NCBI RefSeq assembly: GCF_004571065.1
Contig: NZ_SPQN01000027.1
Location: 1-42,723 of the forward strand
DNA from: Geodermatophilus sp. DF01-2
GTDB lineage: Bacteria > Actinomycetota > Actinomycetes > Mycobacteriales > Geodermatophilaceae
DNA: 42,723 bases
Direction of reading: 5' to 3'
Shown here: one piece after another, positions 1 through 7,087 of the stretch
How positions within the stretch are numbered: position 1 is the stretch's first letter
Layout of the letters: every line of letters begins with the position of its first letter
Position numbers and translations under genes: made by a program
Notes under the pieces: model-generated
Databases searched by the model: none
Told to the model about the DNA's origin: nothing
The model's input: only the letters and a program-made list of their open reading frames with translations

Positions 1-36
1 CTCGGCTACACCGTCACCCTCACCGCAGCAGCCTGA
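1..36 (+). CDS. C-terminal end of a truncated gene
   Basis: Frame 1 from the first base reads LGYTVTLTAAA and then a TGA stop, and a small hairpin follows 16 nt later. Eleven residues are too few to name a family. The alternating hydrophobic and threonine residues would suit a final beta strand of a secreted or ligand-binding domain, but this is a guess. The gene begins outside the window. Confidence 0.4.
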   Translation, partial: LGYTVTLTAAA

Positions 37-51
37 CCCCACACTCGAGCC

Positions 52-76
52 GACCTCGCCGATTGCCGCCGAGGTC
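52..76 (+). terminator. Possible terminator hairpin after the first gene
   Basis: GACCTCG (52-58) pairs with CGAGGTC (70-76) around an 11-nt loop, 16 nt after the stop at 36. There is no T-tract, which is usual in high-GC actinobacteria. The stem is short, so chance is possible. Confidence 0.35.
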
Positions 77-240
77 CGCTGCAGCGCGCTCGCCGAGCCC
101 CAGTGCGGGTGGCTATTTTCCGGTCAGGGCGCCGGTCGGACGGCGCCGCAGCGGCAGGCATGGAGCGTGGCACTGCTGAACGGGTCGGCCGCACCGTGCC
201 GGAACCAGTGGGCGTGCGGTCGGGCAACGAGCAGCGGGCG

Positions 241-513
241 TCACCAGTCGGTCCTCCGCTCCGGGAACTCGGGTGTACGGGGCGAGGGCAGCTTCGCGGG
301 CCGACGCAACACCGACTGTGGCCGGACGGTGCACATCCCCGGCGGCGGGCGCTCGTCGACCCTCGAGGGAGGCTCCCCCGGCCGGCGCCCGGGCCTCCGG
401 CCGTACGCGGCTTCGTCCCCCTGGTCAGCGAGCCGGATCGACCGGCCGATCGGGATCGCCGCGATGACGGCGAGCACCAGCCACCCGGCTCCGAGCAGCC
501 ACACCCAGCTCAT
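241..513 (-). CDS. Small single-pass membrane protein
   Basis: This 90-residue protein starts MSWVWLLGAGWLVLAVIAAI, a clear N-terminal membrane segment (about residues 3-20). A basic and proline-rich tail (GRRPGRRPGEPP) probably faces the cytoplasm. The ATG at 513 was chosen because GGGAGG lies 5 nt upstream; the open frame continues to 687, but that part has biased, non-protein-like composition. No family is recognised. The topology resembles small actinobacterial proteins of unknown function. It is monocistronic, with about 220 nt to each side. Confidence 0.6.
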   Translation of the reverse strand: MSWVWLLGAGWLVLAVIAAIPIGRSIRLADQGDEAAYGRRPGRRPGEPPSRVDERPPPGMCTVRPQSVLRRPAKLPSPRTPEFPERRTDW

Positions 514-735
514 AGACCCTCCCAGGAGCTGGCCCGCGCCTCGTCGCGCGGTTCGGAGATCGGCCCAGGACGACGCGCGCCATTCCATCCTGGCGTCAAC
601 GACACCTCGACGGAAGGTCGCCCCGTGATCCCCGAAGTTGGGGAATGCGCCGGCTGGCCTGCTGACCGGGGCCCCGGGGGCGTGCACGGCGCCGTCCTCG
701 CGAGTCCTGCACGGCCGGCTGCCGGCGGCACCGGC

Positions 736-1788
736 TCATCCGGCGGTCCAGTCCAGCAGCTCGTCGGCGGTCCGGCTGTTGACCACGTGCTCGGTCCGGA
801 CACCGCACTCGACAGCCCGCTCGCAGCCGTTGCCCTGCCAGTCGAGCTGGCCGGGCGCGTGCGCGTCGGTGTCGATGGCGAACTCGCAGCCCAGCTCGAC
901 GGCGAGGTTGAGCAGTCGCAGCGGCGGGTCGAGCCGTTCGGGGCGGGAGTTGATCTCCACCGCGGTGCCGTGCTCGACGCAGGCGGAGAAGACCGCCTCG
1001 GCGTCGAAGGTGCTCTCCGGCCGCGGCCGCTGCCGCCGTCCCTCCCGCTGCTCGCGGGGGACCAGCAGCCGCCCGGTGCAGTGGCCGAGGACGTCGGTGT
1101 ACGGGTTGGCGACCGCTGCGAGCATCCGCTCGGTCATCGCGGCGGACTCGGCCCGCAGGTCGGAGTGCACGCTGGCGACGACGACGTCGAGCCGGCCGAG
1201 CAGCTCGTCGGTCTGGTCGAGGCTGCCGTCGACGTTGATGTCGCACTCGATGCCGGTGAGGATGCGGAAGGGGCTGAGCTCCTCGTTGAGCGCGGCGACG
1301 ACGTCCAGCTGGCGCTCCAGCCGCTCGGGGGAGAGCCCGTTGGCGACGGTGAGCCGGGGCGAGTGGTCGGTCAGCGCCATGTAGTCGTGGCCCAGCCCGA
1401 TGGCGGCCTCGGCCATCTCGCGGATCGGGCTGCCGCCGTCCGACCAGTCGGAGTGGACGTGCAGGTCGCCGCGCAGGCGGCTGCGGAGCTCGGCGACGTC
1501 GTCGGCCAGCGGCAGCAGGTCGCCGTAGGTCTCCTCGAGGCGGGCCAGGTACTCGGGCACCTCGCCGGCGTGCGCCTGCGCGATCGCCGCGCCGGTCTTG
1601 GGCCCGATGCCGCGCAGGTCGGTGAGGGTCCGCGTGCGGATCCGCCGGTCCAGCTCGTCGGGGCCCAGGGTGTCGACGACGGCGGCCGCGGTGCGGAACG
1701 CCGAGACCCGGTGCGTGGGCTCGCGGGCGCGCTCCAAGAGGAAGGCGATCCTCCGGAGCGCGGCCGCGGGCGGGAGCGGGTCGCTCAG
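736..1788 (-). CDS. PHP-domain phosphoesterase with helix-hairpin-helix region
   Basis: The protein (about 350 aa) has an N-terminal helical/HhH region with LRGIGPKTGAAIAQAHAGE, followed by a PHP metal-dependent phosphoesterase domain with its expected motifs: LHVHSDWSDGG, MALTDHSP, GIECDIN, ASVHS, LGHCTGR, EINSRP and DTDAHAPG. This order is that of the C-terminal half of family X DNA polymerases and of stand-alone actinobacterial PHP proteins; the polymerase palm is absent. Phosphoesterase activity is expected and the substrate is unknown. The start is unclear: conserved sequence (LPPAAALRRIAFLLERA) begins at the end of the upstream DoxX gene, where only a CTG at 1788 overlaps its TGA. A TTG at 1737 would remove conserved residues, and the nearest upstream GTG is at 2160. 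Confidence 0.85.
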   Translation of the reverse strand: MSDPLPPAAALRRIAFLLERAREPTHRVSAFRTAAAVVDTLGPDELDRRIRTRTLTDLRGIGPKTGAAIAQAHAGEVPEYLARLEETYGDLLPLADDVAELRSRLRGDLHVHSDWSDGGSPIREMAEAAIGLGHDYMALTDHSPRLTVANGLSPERLERQLDVVAALNEELSPFRILTGIECDINVDGSLDQTDELLGRLDVVVASVHSDLRAESAAMTERMLAAVANPYTDVLGHCTGRLLVPREQREGRRQRPRPESTFDAEAVFSACVEHGTAVEINSRPERLDPPLRLLNLAVELGCEFAIDTDAHAPGQLDWQGNGCERAVECGVRTEHVVNSRTADELLDWTAG

Positions 1789-2333
1789 CGGGAGGCCTTC
1801 TTGTACTTCTTCTCGGCCTTCTTCTGCGCCTTGGCAGCTCGCTTCTGGGCCTTCTCGATGTTCTTCTCGGTTGCGTCGGCGGCCCGCTGCGCAGCGCGGC
1901 GGGCCCGGTAGCCGACCGACGGCCTGCCCTCGGTGTCGACGGCGGCGATCAGCAGCCCGCCGAGCAGGCCGAGGTTCTTGAGGAAGTGCGACATCTGCCC
2001 GAAGCGCTCCTTGGGGTCGTCGTGCTCCCAGAAGCGGTGCCCGGCCAGCGTCGTCGGCACGATGCTGGCCGACAGGGCCAGCGCCGACAGCCGGGGCAGC
2101 TTGCCGAGCGCGAGCAGCAAGCCGGCGGCCACCTTCACCCCGGCGTCGACCTTGACCCACTGCTCGACGTCCCGGGGCACCTGGACCGGCAGCTGCTTGT
2201 CCGCCTGCTCCGCGATCTGGTCGACGACGGGCGTGGCGCCCGGCACCCTGGTCTGCGGGTTCCGCAGGGTGTCGATGCCGCCGTAGACGAACGACGACGC
2301 GAGCAGTGGCCGGGCGATCCGGCGGACCAACAT
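1785..2333 (-). CDS. DoxX family membrane protein
   Basis: The 182-residue protein begins MLVRRIARPLLASSFVYGGI and has the DoxX layout: about four hydrophobic segments, with LRNPQTRVPGA after the first and LSASIVPTTLAGHRFWE followed by the F-x-K-N-L-x-L-x-G-G-L-L-I motif near residue 120. Family members include subunits of membrane oxidoreductases, but most, including this type, have no proven role. The last 45 residues are a charged Lys/Ala helix (repeated KAQKKAEKKYKK-like units) facing the cytoplasm and possibly membrane- or nucleic-acid-associated. The ATG at 2333 has AGAGG 7 nt upstream. The PHP gene follows with an overlap, so the two are probably one operon. Confidence 0.85.
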   Translation of the reverse strand: MLVRRIARPLLASSFVYGGIDTLRNPQTRVPGATPVVDQIAEQADKQLPVQVPRDVEQWVKVDAGVKVAAGLLLALGKLPRLSALALSASIVPTTLAGHRFWEHDDPKERFGQMSHFLKNLGLLGGLLIAAVDTEGRPSVGYRARRAAQRAADATEKNIEKAQKRAAKAQKKAEKKYKKASR

Positions 2334-2546
2334 GGGGAACCTCTTTCCGTCAGGGAGCTGTCGTCGGCTCAGTGCCCCGCTCCACGCCGGGACACCCTTG
2401 ATCGGACCGTAGTGAGGTCGCCGGCACTCCGCTGGGTCAACGGACGCGGCCGCTCCGGGCGGGCGGCGCCGGGTACGGCTCCCCGGTCGCTGGCGCGGGC
2501 CGTTCGGCGCCCCACTGCTGGACGGCCGGTCGCAGGACCGGGGAGA

Positions 2547-3155
2547 TCAGCGGATTGCTGCACGCCGGAGGGCGCGGGCGGGTGCCGTCCCGGAAAGGGG
2601 CAGCGGAGGGCCGGGGAATGCCATCCGGCCGGCGACCACGTCGAGCAGCGTCGGCAGCACGTCGAGCGAGGACCGCTGGAGCAGCCACCCCAGCCGGGTG
2701 GTGCGCCCTCGCCGGTCGGTGCACCGGAAGGTCAGCCTCGGCACGGCCCCCGGCCGCGCCCGGCGGAGCAGGACCGGGCCGCGGCTGGTCAGCGCCACGG
2801 CCAGGGCCACGGCGAGGAGCACGGGGAGCACGAGCAGGACGGCGAGGGCGGCCACGACCCGGTCCGCGGCAGCGCGCCGCGCCGGCCGCCGGCCGCCGGG
2901 CAGCCCCGTGACTGCCCGGCGGCGGGTCCGTCGCCGCGCGGCTACCGCGCCGACGGCGACCGCGGCGGAGAGCGTCGCGACCACCGGGACGGCGGGGAAA
3001 CCTGCTGCCCAGGCGACGGCCGTGGCGCCCACCGCGGTCCCGCCCGCGGCGAGGGGGAGGACGGGGCCGGGCGGTCTCCTCCGGGCGCCGGCGTGGCCGG
3101 CTCGTCCGCCGGTTCGGGAGGCGGCGGTGCGGTGCTGGTACGGGGGCTGCTTCAT
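2547..3155 (-). CDS. Degenerate bacterial sugar transferase-like protein
   Basis: This 202-residue protein has two hydrophobic N-terminal segments (about residues 28-72), then a third (VVAALAVLLVLPVLLAVALA) followed by SRGPVLLRRARPG. It ends with TTRLGWLLQRSSLDVLPTLL, DVVAGRMAFPGPPLPL. These match in order the phosphoglycosyl transferase fold (D/SPGPVFFRQxRVG, TRVGxxLRxxSLDELPQLxNV, GDMSLVGPRP). Key parts look altered: the KFRTM-like stretch is only FRCTDRR, the DE pair is DV, and the final VGPRP is PGPP. It may be an inactive remnant or a diverged enzyme. The ATG at 3155 has AGGGA 7 nt upstream. It stands alone on the minus strand. Confidence 0.6.
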   Translation of the reverse strand: MKQPPYQHRTAASRTGGRAGHAGARRRPPGPVLPLAAGGTAVGATAVAWAAGFPAVPVVATLSAAVAVGAVAARRRTRRRAVTGLPGGRRPARRAAADRVVAALAVLLVLPVLLAVALAVALTSRGPVLLRRARPGAVPRLTFRCTDRRGRTTRLGWLLQRSSLDVLPTLLDVVAGRMAFPGPPLPLSGTAPARALRRAAIR

Positions 3156-3278
3156 CTGATGGTCCCTGGGGCGAGGCGCGTCAACAGCGCGCTGTGGAGG
3201 CTGGGGCGGAACCCGGGGGGATTCCGGAGGAGGCGCGTCCCGGCCACCGGAGGGGTGTCGCCGGGACGGCGCGCCGGC

Positions 3279-4703
3279 TCAGTCGGGCCGGGCCCCGGGC
3301 CGGTCGGCGGCGGTGACGACGCGGGCGGCCAGGTCGGCCGTGGTCTGCATCCAGGCGTGGGTGAGCGCAGTGGCCCGGAAGGCGCCGACCATCGCGACGA
3401 GCTGCAGCCCGCTGCCGTCGTGGGCGTGCGCGGTCCCCGCCGGGTTGCCGCCCGCGCTCGTCCCGGGCGAGGCGGGCGCCGGCGGGGCGGCCGGCACCGA
3501 CCGGTCGACCGGGGGGACCGGGGGGACCGGGGCCAGCGGGGCCGGCTCCTGGGGATCCGCGGTGGGCGGGGACGGGGCAGCCGGGGACGTCGGCCCGCGG
3601 GCCGGGCGGTCCGACCGTGCCCCGGACGCGTCGCCACCACCGACGGCGGTGCCGGACGCGGGCGTGGGGTGCGACGAGATCTCGCCGCACGGCGGGAGCG
3701 GCGCCCCGCCGGACGCCTCGTGCTCCGCGGACGACTCCTGCGGCTTGGAGGCCTCCGCCGGCCGGGGCTCCGTGCCCTCGGGCTCCGTGGGCTGGGGCGC
3801 CGTGCCCTCGGGCTCGGTGGGCTGGGGCTCGGTGGGCTGGGGCGCCGTGCCCTCGGGCTCGGTGGGCTGGGGCTCGGTGGGCTGGGGCGCCGTGCCCTCT
3901 GGCTCGGTGGGCTGGGGCGCCGTGCCCTCGGGCTCGGTGGGCTGGGGCGCCGTGCCCTCGGGCTCGGTGGGCTGGGGCTCGGTGGGCTGGGGCGCCGTGC
4001 CCTCGGGCTCCGTGGACTGGGGCTCGGTCGGCTGGGGCTCGGTCGTGCTCCCGGACGCGGGGGCCTCCGGGGCCGGGGCGGGTGCAGGGTCGGCGGGGGC
4101 GGGCCTGACCGGGCCGGAAGGCGCAGGGGCGGGTGCGGGCGTGGGCTCCGCGCCGGTGACGGCGGTGCCCGGTGCAGCGGGGTCGGGTGCAGCGGGGTCG
4201 GGTGCGGCGGGGTCCGTGGCCGGCGTCTCCGGGGAGGCCGGGTCCCGGGCGTCAGCCTGGGTGCTGGGCGGCGTCCCGCTGGCGGGCGGAGTTCCGCTTC
4301 CCGCCGCCGGAGGCGGGTCGTCGGCGGCCGGGGTGTCGCCGTCAGGCTCGGATCCGGACGCGGGCTCCGGGTCGGCGGAGTCGGGCACCTGCTCTCCGTC
4401 GGCGTCCGGGACCGGGGTGCCCGTGCTGCCGTTCGCATGGTCCGGTGCGGCAGGCGCCTCGTCGGCCCGGTCCGAGCCCATCGCGCCCAGGTCGGAGCCC
4501 GGCGCGCCGGCGGCAGGCGGGGTGTCGGGGAGAGGTGTGGCGCCGCCCGCGGCCCGGGCCGGATCGGCGAGGAGCGCCAGCAGCGCCCATGCGCCGGCGA
4601 GGAGCAGCACCGCCACGACCGACCGGCGGCACCAGGACCAGGGGATGGGGCCGGTGGCCGCGGGCAGTGCGGGGCCACGTGCCCTCGCCCGCAGCCCACC
4701 CAC
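3279..4703 (-). CDS. Secreted Pro/Thr/Glu repeat protein
   Basis: The 474-residue protein has a basic N-terminus, a hydrophobic segment (VVAVLLLAGAWALLALLA, about residues 29-46) and an ARA-A site, so it is probably exported or N-anchored. Almost everything after that is low-complexity Pro/Ala/Glu/Thr. Residues about 218-312 are near-perfect repeats of TEPEGTAPQP with interspersed TEPQP units. Only the last 45 residues (SGLQLVAMVGAFRATALTHA and following) look folded, as an amphipathic helix. A cell-wall spacer or surface-exposed stalk is the likely role; no enzyme domain is visible. The start is GTG at 4703, with weak ribosome-binding sequence. Confidence 0.65.
   Translation of the reverse strand: MGGLRARARGPALPAATGPIPWSWCRRSVVAVLLLAGAWALLALLADPARAAGGATPLPDTPPAAGAPGSDLGAMGSDRADEAPAAPDHANGSTGTPVPDADGEQVPDSADPEPASGSEPDGDTPAADDPPPAAGSGTPPASGTPPSTQADARDPASPETPATDPAAPDPAAPDPAAPGTAVTGAEPTPAPAPAPSGPVRPAPADPAPAPAPEAPASGSTTEPQPTEPQSTEPEGTAPQPTEPQPTEPEGTAPQPTEPEGTAPQPTEPEGTAPQPTEPQPTEPEGTAPQPTEPQPTEPEGTAPQPTEPEGTEPRPAEASKPQESSAEHEASGGAPLPPCGEISSHPTPASGTAVGGGDASGARSDRPARGPTSPAAPSPPTADPQEPAPLAPVPPVPPVDRSVPAAPPAPASPGTSAGGNPAGTAHAHDGSGLQLVAMVGAFRATALTHAWMQTTADLAARVVTAADRPGARPD
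3772..4048. repeat. Tandem 30-bp/15-bp repeats inside the Pro/Glu repeat gene
   Basis: Units coding TEPEGTAPQP (30 bp) and TEPQP (15 bp) are arranged in tandem: six exact 10-residue units, one variant (TEPEGTEPRP) and several 5-residue units. Copies are nearly identical at the nucleotide level, including third positions, so expansion is recent, probably by slippage or unequal recombination. All lengths are multiples of three, so the reading frame is kept. Confidence 0.9.
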
Positions 4704-4901
4704 CTGCGACCCGCCCCCTTCCTACCGGCACGTCCGGCACCGGCCCGCGGAGGGGGCCGGCCGGCTCACCAGAGGGACCATCCGGGCGAGCCGGGGGTCG
4801 GGCAACCCCTCCGGGTCCGACGGCCCTGATGCACGGCACGCGCTGACCGTCCGTGACCGCCCGTGTCTCTTGGGTCCCGACCTCGTGGGCGCGCTGGCGG
4901 C

Positions 4902-6338
4902 TCACTCCGTGCGGCAGCAGTAGACCGTCAGCGTCGCGCGCTTGCAGAACAGGAACTCGGTGGCCGCCTCCCCGGTCTCGCCGTCGTAGGCCACCTCCTG
5001 CGGGCCCGAACGGGACACCACCCGCACCCGCTCGGCCTGGCTGTCGGTGTAGCCGGAGACACGGTGACTGATGCCGAGCAGCGAGCCGAGGACGGCGCGG
5101 ATGCGGCTGAACGGTACGTCGGCGCGCAGGTACTGGACGTCGAGCAGCCCGTCCTCGAGTCGCGGCCGCCAGGCGGGGGCCAGCCCGCGCGGGGTGTACC
5201 GGCAGTTGCCGACGAAGAGGATCCACACCGACACCGGTCGCCCGTCGAGCAGCAGCGACACCGGCATCCCCCGGCGGAGGGTCTGCGCCGTGGCCACCGT
5301 CATCGCCGCCCACCGGCCCAGCCGGCCGGCCAGCGCGTCGCGGCGGCGCACCATCTCCGGGTAGTTGCCGATGCTGGCGGTGTTGAGGAACGGCGTCCCG
5401 TTGACCTCGGCGACGTCCACCTCGACCGCCTGCCCGGAGACGACGGCCGCGGCGGCGTGCTCGAGGGTGTGCACGCCGACGTCGCGGGCGAAGTGGTCGA
5501 GCGTGCCGGCGGGCAGCACCGCCAGCGGCAGGCCGTGCCCGATCGCCACCGCCGCGGCCGCCGCGACGCTGCCGTCCCCACCGGCGACGCCGATCGCCCG
5601 GGCCCGCCCCGACCGGACGGCCTCCTCCAGCAGGCCCGCCACCGTCGCATCCGCGGTGAGCTTCCACGTCTCGGCGCGGGGCAGCAGCCGGCGGACCTCC
5701 TCGGCCGGGTGGTAGTCCGCAGGGCCCGAGCGCGGGTTGACGGCGACGACCAGGCCCTCGCCGTCGGGTAGCGCCGGTGCGCGACGCGCCGTCCGCACCC
5801 GGGCCGGCGCCGTGGGCCGCACCCGCCGCCAGTGCCGGCTGCCCGCGGCGACCGCCGCGCCGACGGCCAGGCCGGCGACGACGTCCCCGGGGTAGTGCAC
5901 GCCCACGTGCACCCGCGAGTAGCCGACCGCGAGCGCCAGCGGTGCGAGCGCAGCACCCGCCGCCGGGCACTCCAGCGCGACGCCGGTGACGAAGGCCCCG
6001 GCCGAGGAGGAGTGCCCGCTGGGAAAGGAATGCGTGGTCAACGGCCGGTGCAGGAGCCGGTGCACCGGGTGGGCGTCGAGATCGGGACGCCGGCGGCCGA
6101 AGACCGGCTTGAGGACGGCGTTGACCACCGCGCTCGACGCCGCCATCGAGCCCAGCCCCCGGACGGCGCCCCGCCGCAGCGCGCCGCGCCGCAGGGCCAG
6201 CAGCGCCCCGGCGACCATCCAGACTCGCCCGTGGTCGGCGACGGTGGTGAGCCGGCGCAGCCAGGGGTCGGCGGGGGTGGTCGGCAGCCCGCCGACGAAG
6301 GAGTGCAGGCGGGCGTCCCAGTGCCGGGCGCCCCGCAT
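4902..6338 (-). CDS. PAP2 phosphatase-diacylglycerol kinase fusion
   Basis: The 478-residue protein joins two lipid-phosphate enzymes. Residues about 1-165 are a PAP2 (type 2 phosphatidic acid phosphatase) domain with KPVFGRRRPD (77-86), FPSGHSSS (105-112) and SRVHVGVHYPGD (141-152), carrying the three signature motifs and the catalytic histidines, with membrane segments. Residues from about 190 are a DAGK catalytic domain: VVAVNPRSG, GVAGGDGSVAAAA, LPAGTLDHFARD and LDVQYLRAD. The usual GTGNDFA is GTLDHFA. Such fusions occur in actinobacteria and are thought to act on undecaprenyl or diacylglycerol phosphates at the membrane, but the substrate here is not known. The ATG at 6338 follows TACCGT by 8 nt, with no ribosome-binding site, so the transcript may be leaderless. 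Confidence 0.9.
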   Translation of the reverse strand: MRGARHWDARLHSFVGGLPTTPADPWLRRLTTVADHGRVWMVAGALLALRRGALRRGAVRGLGSMAASSAVVNAVLKPVFGRRRPDLDAHPVHRLLHRPLTTHSFPSGHSSSAGAFVTGVALECPAAGAALAPLALAVGYSRVHVGVHYPGDVVAGLAVGAAVAAGSRHWRRVRPTAPARVRTARRAPALPDGEGLVVAVNPRSGPADYHPAEEVRRLLPRAETWKLTADATVAGLLEEAVRSGRARAIGVAGGDGSVAAAAAVAIGHGLPLAVLPAGTLDHFARDVGVHTLEHAAAAVVSGQAVEVDVAEVNGTPFLNTASIGNYPEMVRRRDALAGRLGRWAAMTVATAQTLRRGMPVSLLLDGRPVSVWILFVGNCRYTPRGLAPAWRPRLEDGLLDVQYLRADVPFSRIRAVLGSLLGISHRVSGYTDSQAERVRVVSRSGPQEVAYDGETGEAATEFLFCKRATLTVYCCRTE

Positions 6339-6346
6339 GAGGCCGG

Positions 6347-6352
6347 ACGGTA
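6347..6352 (-). promoter_or_regulatory. -10 box of the PAP2-DAGK gene (leaderless)
   Basis: TACCGT on the minus strand fits the actinobacterial TAnnnT -10 and ends 8 nt before the ATG, so transcription would start at or next to the start codon. No clear -35 is seen. Confidence 0.4.
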
Positions 6353-6402
6353 GTGCGTGTCGGAGTCGCTCGGTGACGGTTTCCGCGCTCGAGCGACTCC
6401 GC

Positions 6403-6936
6403 TCAGACCTTGCGGCGGGCTCGGTAGGCGGCGACGGTCGAGCGGCTGGCGCAGGTGTTGGAGCAGTAGCGGCGACTGGCGTTGCGCGAGGTGTCGACGT
6501 AGACGTCGTCGCAGCCCTCGGCCGAGCAGACGCCGAGCCGCTGCCACCCGTGCTGGACGACGACCTGGGCCAGGCCCATCGCGACCGTCGTCGTCAGCTG
6601 TTCGAGCGCGGGCGCTGCGCGGCGGGCGTAGTGCAGGTGCAGCTCGCCGTCGTGGTCGGTGGCGTAGGGCTGGGGGCGGGCCAGCGCCAGCAGGGCGTTG
6701 AGCCGTTCGATCACCTCGGCCTGTGTGGTGGCGACGGCGACCGCCCGCACCAGGCCGGCGGTCGTGGCGGCCTGGTCGGCCTCGGCGGGGGAGAGGTCGA
6801 CGTCGCTGCCCGGCTCGAACCACTCGTCGTGGGCGCGCAGGAAGGCCGCGGCCCAGTCCGGCCCGGCGTCCCGGTCGGCGTTGGCCAGGTCGATGGCCAG
6901 CTCGACCGCGGTGGACCCGTAGGTGTCGTAGTCCAT
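6403..6936 (-). CDS. CGNR zinc finger transcriptional regulator
   Basis: The 177-residue protein has an N-terminal ABATE-like (stress-response) domain, residues about 1-125, beginning MDYDTYGSTAVELAIDLANA. The C-terminus is a CGNR zinc finger with C-S-A-E-G-C, YVDTSRNASRRYCSNTCASR and a basic end. The four cysteines and the R-x-Y-C-S pattern are intact; here the CGNR position reads CASR. The family is thought to bind DNA in actinobacteria, but ligands are mostly unknown. The gene is divergent from the MFS exporter across a short gap, so it may regulate that gene and itself. TAGGGG lies 7 nt before the ATG. Confidence 0.88.
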   Translation of the reverse strand: MDYDTYGSTAVELAIDLANADRDAGPDWAAAFLRAHDEWFEPGSDVDLSPAEADQAATTAGLVRAVAVATTQAEVIERLNALLALARPQPYATDHDGELHLHYARRAAPALEQLTTTVAMGLAQVVVQHGWQRLGVCSAEGCDDVYVDTSRNASRRYCSNTCASRSTVAAYRARRKV

Positions 6937-6990
6937 GCCAATCCCCTACCGCTGATGTGCCGCGGACACGCCGTAGGCGCCGTAACCCAC

Positions 6991-7019
6991 TTGACCGCCT
7001 ACCGACCCGTCCGTAACGT
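6991..7019 (+). promoter_or_regulatory. Promoter of the MFS exporter gene
   Basis: TTGACC (6991-6996) and TAACGT (7014-7019) are separated by exactly 17 nt, giving a good -35/-10 pair in the gap between the divergent CGNR and MFS genes. The predicted start of transcription is near 7026. The GTAAC motif occurs on both sides (near 6982 and 7013), which could reflect a direct-repeat operator. Confidence 0.55.
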
Positions 7020-7087
7020 GTAGGGAGTCAACGGTGTTTGACCCCCTACTCTTCCCGTTTCGCGTGCTACCCCGAAGTGAGTCCGTC

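Noticed and set aside
103-1911. 602-codon plus-strand open frame
   Set aside because: It is antisense to the PHP and DoxX genes, which have clear motifs. Long shadow frames are expected at this GC content, and its translation is Arg/Gly/Ala-rich without domains.
3772-4048. CRISPR array
   Set aside because: The repeats are direct and in-frame with no unique spacers, are coding, and have no cas genes nearby.
1986-4829. 947-codon plus-strand open frame with LGRRALGLGG repeats
   Set aside because: The repeats are the antisense image of the TEPEGTAPQP repeats of the minus-strand secreted protein. There is no start context and no domain.
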